Assembly (NCBI RefSeq): GCF_017654485.1
Contig: NZ_CP061092.1
Span: 1-64,000, forward strand
Direction of reading: 5' to 3'
Length of the DNA: 64,000 nucleotides
Source of the DNA: Roseomonas marmotae
GTDB taxonomy: Bacteria > Pseudomonadota > Alphaproteobacteria > Acetobacterales > Acetobacteraceae
How positions within the stretch are numbered: the stretch's first letter is position 1; each line of letters starts with the position of its first letter. Made by a program: the position numbers and the translations under genes. The notes beneath the pieces were generated by a model. That model made no database searches. It saw only the letters and a program-made list of their open reading frames with translations, and was not told the origin of the DNA. This document shows, piece by piece, positions 60,566 to 64,000 of this stretch.

Positions 60566-60832
60566 TCAGTACTTTTTTGTGGCGAGGTCCTTCAACACGG
60601 CGTTGTCCAGCATCGCCTCGGCCAGCAGCCGCTTCAGTCTGCCGTTCTCGTCCTCGAGCGTCTTCAGCCGCTTGGCTTCCGACACACCGAGACCGCCATA
60701 CTTGGCCTTCCAGGCATAGAAGGTCGCTTCCGAGATCCCGTGCTTGCGACAGAGATCCGCCGTCTTCAGCCTAGCCTCCTGCTCCCGCAGAACCCCAATG
60801 ATCTGCTCTTCCGTGAACCGTCCGCGCTTCAT
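60566..60832 (-). CDS. IS3-family OrfA
   Basis: From ATG 60832 (MKRGRFTEEQIIGVLREQEA), 88 residues: HTH LKTADLCRKHGISEATFYAW and leucine-zipper AKRLKTLEDENGRLKRLLAE. The slippery A6G near its end (DLATKKY) serves frameshifting into OrfB. Confidence 0.82.
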   Translation of the reverse strand: MKRGRFTEEQIIGVLREQEARLKTADLCRKHGISEATFYAWKAKYGGLGVSEAKRLKTLEDENGRLKRLLAEAMLDNAVLKDLATKKY

Positions 60833-60967
60833 GTCCGTCTCCAAACGGGTGACAGACTCTACCTCGCCTTGGCGGAAATCTTGGGGCTCAGGTCAGGACA
60901 TCTGGTCTAGCGTCAGTTCATTCCAGGTGAACAAGCCTTGAGAAGGCCGGGTTCACGCCTTGCCTTT

Positions 60968-61522
60968 CTAGAAGCCCCATTTCGTCACCAGCGCCATGCA
61001 TTCAGCCGCAGGCAGCGTATTCACGGCCCCTCTCCTCCCCTGCTCTATGGCTTTACTTTTTCTATAAGAGACTTCGGCTGACCGATCCTCGGTATCGCTC
61101 ATCTCGGATGCCCAGCGCGCCGGTGACGCAAAGAGGTAGGCGCTGGTCCACTGGCACCAGCGCGCCGTGCCGTGCAGTGTCACGACCACGCCGCGGCGGA
61201 CGTGGCCCATGATGCCGGCGGCCTCGATGCGGGCGATGGCGAGTTGCACAGTAGAACGCGCACAACCCGACCAGCGGGCCAGTTGCTCTATGCTGGGGTC
61301 ACAGACGCCGTGCCGGGACGGGCCGCGATAGAGCAGCGTCCAAAGCACGATGATGCCGGTGCGGCGTAGGCACCCACCATGCAGGCCCGGTTTATGGCTT
61401 CGGCGCTCCAAGCGACGGGCGGCTTCCATGATGCGGCGTCGGTCGGCGTCGCCCAGGCGCTGGCGCTGCCAGGCGGCGATACGCACGGACCCGGCACGGG
61501 CCGGACGTGTGGAAATAGGCAT
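60968..61522 (-). CDS. Winged-helix protein, possible plasmid replication initiator
   Basis: A 184-residue basic protein. The N-terminal third is a charged helix (RRIMEAARRLERRSHKPGLH). A MarR/GntR-like winged HTH follows: GIIVLWTLLYRGPSRHGVCD, PSIEQLARWSGCARSTVQLA, IARIEAAGIMGHVRRGVVVT. Proteins of this kind sit next to par genes on Acetobacteraceae plasmids and may start replication, though many are only annotated helix-turn-helix. It is 390 bp from the RHH gene, on the same strand. No iterons outside the GCTAGAAA family are seen, so the origin is not placed. Confidence 0.5.
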   Translation of the reverse strand: MPISTRPARAGSVRIAAWQRQRLGDADRRRIMEAARRLERRSHKPGLHGGCLRRTGIIVLWTLLYRGPSRHGVCDPSIEQLARWSGCARSTVQLAIARIEAAGIMGHVRRGVVVTLHGTARWCQWTSAYLFASPARWASEMSDTEDRSAEVSYRKSKAIEQGRRGAVNTLPAAECMALVTKWGF

Positions 61523-61781
61523 GGCCTTCGCCAGCCTGCGACAGAATGCAGTATCCCATCACCGCAAAGAGCTTAGAAAGCTTGCGATGTCGGCCGCAAA
61601 CGGATAGCCTGTGGTTGTCACGCCTTGGGGCTATACGCTCTGAGATGAAGGGGTCAGTCTGGCGGTTCTGCTGCTGGGCTGGCCCTTTCTGTTTCTGGGC
61701 GAATCAAGACCACGCACCATGCGCGGCCGGGACCATGATTCCCGCACCGCGCGCGTATAGCAAGTCTTTGCTTTTAGGTGG

Positions 61782-61920
61782 AAAAGCTAGAAAGATAGCT
61801 AGCTTTCTTTTCCGCGCGAGGCATTTCCAGGAAAGTTAGAAAGCTAGCTTTCTCCGAGAGAAGGACATCAACCCGTTGACTCGGCTATAACACGGCCTTT
61901 AGCTAGCTAGCTAGCTTTCT
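61782..61920. repeat. GCTAGAAA-type repeat cluster A (after the RHH gene)
   Basis: Contains GCTAGAAA at 61786, several TAGCTAGCTTTC blocks (61796-61806, 61843-61853) and an AGCTAGCTAGCTAGCTTTC block (61901-61919). It overlaps the 3' end of the RHH gene and lies between it and the winged-helix gene. Confidence 0.7.
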
Positions 61921-62195
61921 GGCAGATCCAGCGACCGTAGCTGCTTCTGAACCCAGTTCCGCAACGCCTCCTCGATAATGGTCTGCTTGGGCCGGCTCAG
62001 ATTTTTATGAAGATATTCGAGCTGGAGCATCAGCGGCTCTGGCAGTTTGGCGTTCAGTTGCAGGCGTAGGTCGGGACGTACCTTGGGGTCGAGCCAGGGC
62101 AGATCCGGCCGCTGCGGTGACGACGGAGCCGCGGAAGCATCGGCAATGAAGTCCTCAGGCCGCTGGGGACGGCGGCTAGGCATCCTGATAGCCAT
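61911..62195 (-). CDS. Ribbon-helix-helix centromere-binding protein
   Basis: A 94-residue protein. The N-terminus is basic and disordered (MAIRMPSRRPQRPEDF), a Pro-rich linker follows, then strand and helices (LRLQLNAKLPEPLMLQLEYL, SRPKQTIIEEALRNWVQKQL) in the RHH order. It starts three bases after the parA stop. Its likely target is the surrounding GCTAGAAA repeats, as ParG and omega bind 7-8 bp repeats. It is not related closely to the small ParB at 1038. Confidence 0.75.
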   Translation of the reverse strand: MAIRMPSRRPQRPEDFIADASAAPSSPQRPDLPWLDPKVRPDLRLQLNAKLPEPLMLQLEYLHKNLSRPKQTIIEEALRNWVQKQLRSLDLPES

Positions 62196-62198
62196 GAC

Positions 62199-62846
62199 TC
62201 AGGCCTTTCCGAACAGCTCGTCATGCAGGAAGGCGATCTCGCTGCAGGCCTTGGGATCGCGGCGCGCCATTTCATCGACGGTAAGCCCCTCACCTGCAGA
62301 ATGGTTAAAGGCCGCCCGGAACACGGTCATGGTGTTCAACAGCCGGAAGCGCGGCATTTCCGCCAATACCTCCTGCGCCTCGCGCCGAGCCCGGTCGGCC
62401 GCTGTCGGCGGAACCTGGGACAGGACGACAACGGCTCGCAGGTTGTCGTTGAAGCCCTCGGCCAGGGCCACGACTTCCTGCATCTTCAGCAGCGTCCAGA
62501 AATCGAAGGAACCCGGCCGCAAGGGCATCAGAAGAGTGTCGGCTGCCAGCATGGCGGCACGGAATTCCTGACTGTCGGCGCCACCTGTATCAACCACGAC
62601 GTCATTATAATGGCGAGCCAACTCTTTCAGCTCGACATGCACCTTCCCCCCACGCAGAGAGACGCATGGTACCTGCGGTACTTCGGGATGCTCCTTTCGG
62701 GCATCACTCCAGGTCGAGGAAGTGCCTTGGCTATCAGCATCCACCAGGACCGCGCTCCGGCCGAGCGCCTTGCGAGCGACGACCAGATGCGTCGCCAGCG
62801 TCGTCTTGCCGACACCACCCTTTTCTCCGCCAACCATTAAAATCAC
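62199..62846 (-). CDS. parA: ParA-family partition ATPase, second locus
   Basis: A 215-residue type Ib ParA. Walker A EKGGVGKTTLATHL (deviant, Lys at residue 9), Walker A' VLVDADSQGTSSTW, Walker B-like DVVVDTGGADS, and the late VVVLSQVPPTAADRARREAQ. It is clearly different from the ParA at 379 in length and linker. It is coupled to the RHH gene and preceded by a repeat cluster at 62871 that probably serves as operator. Two complete ParA systems on one replicon suggest a cointegrate or a replicon-fusion history. Confidence 0.9.
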   Translation of the reverse strand: MILMVGGEKGGVGKTTLATHLVVARKALGRSAVLVDADSQGTSSTWSDARKEHPEVPQVPCVSLRGGKVHVELKELARHYNDVVVDTGGADSQEFRAAMLAADTLLMPLRPGSFDFWTLLKMQEVVALAEGFNDNLRAVVVLSQVPPTAADRARREAQEVLAEMPRFRLLNTMTVFRAAFNHSAGEGLTVDEMARRDPKACSEIAFLHDELFGKA

Positions 62847-62870
62847 GTGGCGACTCCTTCACCCCGACAT

Positions 62871-62895
62871 TAGCTAGCTATCTAGCTTTCTTTCT
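62871..62895. promoter_or_regulatory. GCTAGAAA-type repeats (cluster B) in the parA promoter region
   Basis: TAGCTAGCTATCTAGCTTTC lies 25 bp upstream of the parA start. It contains two overlapping TAGC/GCTA palindromes with the same core as clusters A, C and D. This is the expected position of an autoregulatory operator. Confidence 0.65.
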
Positions 62896-62988
62896 TCGCA
62901 TTTTGCAAGAACCACCTCAGATTCTGTCGGCGCATGTGGGGCAGGATGCCTATCCTTCTTGCTGCACATGGAAGCTCATCCAGTCAAA

Positions 62989-63024
62989 GCTAGAAAGCTA
63001 GAAAGCTAGAAAGCTAGAAAGCTC
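62989..63024. repeat. GCTAGAAA tandem array (cluster C)
   Basis: Four perfect 8-bp units GCTAGAAA (62989-63020) followed by GCTC. It is in phase and in the same orientation, about 140 bp upstream of parA. A likely centromere for the second system. Confidence 0.8.
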
Positions 63025-63189
63025 TTCAACAGCTGGATTCTACAAAAGCTTCTAAGGTCCCGAGGGATGGACAAGAATGATATGTCCCGGCATCGGAGGC
63101 TCCGATGCCGTAGTTCGTGTCCTGCGGCCGTCTCCTGCACAGGGTGCTGCCTGAATCTGAGCGCATAGCGAGCGTATCATCCCGGTTAT

Positions 63190-63321
63190 CGCAATGGCGT
63201 TCGCTGGCACGAAGCTGCTGCCGGATGTAGCCCGCACAAGACACGCCACCACCGCTTCATTTGCTGGGGTGGTAGGGGTGTCTTCAACCACATCGTTGCG
63301 GGTCGACCGGCCGTAAGGGAA
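63190..63321 (+). pseudogene. IS5-family transposase OrfA fragment
   Basis: A plus-strand frame with no start reads RNGVRWHEAAAGCSPHKTRH, then HRFICWGGRGVFNHIVAG and a TGA. It matches the GLRWRDAPAEYGPHKTLYNR and MGVFNRIFAG part of the IS5 OrfA seen at 4819. Both ends and the rest are lost, with several substitutions. It lies between two repeat clusters. Confidence 0.6.
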
Positions 63322-63622
63322 TGAGCCAGATCGGATCTGGTCGATGATCAATGTCATGATCGCATATGGTCGCCCATGGGAAGACCATCCTCGCGCCACG
63401 GGTATGCGGCCGTCATCCTGATGCTGGCCCATCGCCATGCGCCTGCATCCTGATCAGTAGCACGTTTCGACAGCGCCCCTTCCTCCGATGGGATTCTCCG
63501 TATGACAGAGCATTTCTTGCGGCGGCCCCGTATCAAGAACATGTCCTGAGGGCTCAAGGGGCGGCCGACGTGCCCGCCTGTTCGAGTCTGCCGTTTGTCT
63601 CGCCTTCAACATCTTGGACGAA

Positions 63623-63656
63623 GCTAGGAAGCTAGGAAGCTAGGAAGCTAGCTTTC
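63623..63656. repeat. GCTAGGAA tandem array (cluster D)
   Basis: Three perfect units GCTAGGAA (63623-63646) followed by GCTAGCTTTC. It is a one-base variant of cluster C, in the same 8-bp phase, so it belongs to the same repeat family and extends the possible centromere to 63.66 kb. Confidence 0.75.
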
Positions 63657-63740
63657 TCAATTAAACGTTTAAAAACAACAGATTTCTGAAATACTTCAAT
63701 TAGAAATTTCGTATGCATCCGGCGAGCACCGCGGTCCTGC

Positions 63741-63983
63741 CTATTTGGTATCGCCGGGCTGAGGAGGGGCTTTCCCCGCTACCCGTTCATCCTCGATGAT
63801 CTGTTTCAGGTTATCGATGCCGTCCTGGGTGAATGCGGTCACGCCATCCTCGCCGACGCCGTAGACGTGCAGGCAGCCGTCTTCGGGGAACATGTCGATG
63901 GAAAGGTCGTGCAGCCAGTCTTCGTCCTCACCGAGCAGGGCGGCGACATGGCCGATCGTGAATACGGCCGAGATGGCAGCCAC
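63741..63983 (-). CDS. Conserved-looking hypothetical protein (80 aa), may extend past the window
   Basis: From GTG 63983 the frame reads AAISAVFTIGHVAALLGEDE, DWLHDLSIDMFPEDGCLHVY then GVGEDGVTAFTQDGIDNLKQ. It is acidic, soluble and has no recognised domain. The frame remains open to the window edge, so an upstream start is possible. It resembles small plasmid-borne proteins next to par loci, but I cannot name it. Confidence 0.5.
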   Translation of the reverse strand: MAAISAVFTIGHVAALLGEDEDWLHDLSIDMFPEDGCLHVYGVGEDGVTAFTQDGIDNLKQIIEDERVAGKAPPQPGDTK

Positions 63984-64000
63984 CTCAGGCTGCCTGGTCG

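Larger units (their letters stand above)
58354..60566 (-). pseudogene. IS3-family OrfB, split by IS256
   Basis: The 5' part (59945-60566) has the HTH_21 segment and rve core to EWHYIAPG (MPAARRAAVAHAQEVHGISQ, LRWSLDFVSDALADGRRFRI, VCVSDNGTELTSNAILKWSQ). The 3' part (58354-58613) continues [40 protein letters not shown] to the stop. The frame is exact across the IS256 target. The start overlaps the OrfA stop (TGATG) after A6G, the expected -1 slip site. Confidence 0.82.
58322..60895 (-). mobile_element. IS3-family element interrupted by IS256
   Basis: Ends TGACCTGAGCCC (left, 58322) and in complement TGACCTGAGCCC (right, ending 60895) match over 12 bp, then diverge. Removing the IS256 element and one 9-bp repeat restores a 1.24-kb IS3 with OrfA and OrfB intact. 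Confidence 0.82.

Noticed and set aside
63052..63438. Minus-strand 128-codon frame between the repeat clusters
   Set aside because: The other strand reads as an IS5 OrfA fragment (WHEAAAGCSPHKTRHHRF), so the minus frame is its shadow.
1..64000. tRNA, rRNA, riboswitches, CRISPR-Cas, conjugation genes
   Set aside because: No cloverleaf with a T-loop signature, ribosomal sequence, riboswitch core, cas or tra/vir-like protein was seen on either strand.

Overview
The window looks like part of a GC-rich (mid-60s % by eye) alphaproteobacterial plasmid or secondary replicon, most likely from an Acetobacteraceae/Roseomonas-like host. This is inferred from codon use, orphan TctC/Bug and family-5 solute-binding proteins, and the dense mix of IS families. 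I see no rRNA, tRNA or housekeeping operons. Both ends carry plasmid-maintenance genes. At the left is a parA/small-parB pair behind a 26-unit array of 8-bp repeats (35-1424). At the right is a second, unrelated parA/RHH pair surrounded by a different family of 8-bp repeats built on GCTAGAAA (61.8-63.7 kb), with a winged-helix, possibly Rep-like, protein beside it.

Layout. 2.3-5.6 kb: a TctC binding protein, a broken IclR gene and two abutting IS5-family elements. 5.6-8.3 kb: phage debris (DUF-like protein, VRR-NUC remnant, Sf6-like small terminase) and tiny coupled ORFs. 8.4-13.2 kb: an amidohydrolase, a family-5 binding protein, a second but ruined amidohydrolase and a LysR regulator. 13.3-16.8 kb: a MITE-like repeat and nested IS5/IS66/IS3/IS5 elements. 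16.8-21.0 kb: LuxR, CsbD, membrane-protein and YsnF-type stress-gene remnants plus a TctC protein, flanked by two inverted identical 903-bp IS5 copies. 22-26.4 kb: small exported proteins and a phage-like block (internally deleted DnaQ-like exonuclease, HNH nuclease, serine recombinase). 26.5-27.3 kb: the second copy of the 837-bp IS5 element. 27.3-30.3 kb: LysR, pirin, isochorismatase-like hydrolase and ABM monooxygenase. 30.6-32.7 kb: hemerythrin fragment and IS110. 33.0-37.2 kb: second pirin, LysR, Zn-alcohol dehydrogenase and MBL hydrolase. 37.2-38.6 kb: IS701.

38.7-43.0 kb carries the most distinctive cargo: a secreted GH16 beta-glucanase divergent from a membrane-fusion-like protein and a processive GT2 synthase. 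This resembles a beta-glucan (mixed-linkage or curdlan-like) exopolysaccharide synthase/trim module. 43.2-45.7 kb: broken IS110 and IS481. 46.1-48.7 kb: MBL hydrolase, SDR and a divergent TetR with a clear operator. 49-56.3 kb: transposase fragments, a truncated exported protein, then an IclR-controlled cluster (D-2-hydroxyacid dehydrogenase and two family-5 binding proteins). 56.6-61 kb: a small phage/plasmid protein, a decayed IS66, and an IS3 split by an IS256 element with a perfect 9-bp duplication.

Overall this is an IS-rich accessory replicon. Its cargo is transport binding proteins without permeases, redox/electrophile-detoxification genes under local LysR/TetR/IclR control, and one exopolysaccharide module. 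Many genes are broken, and the IS copies record the order of events.
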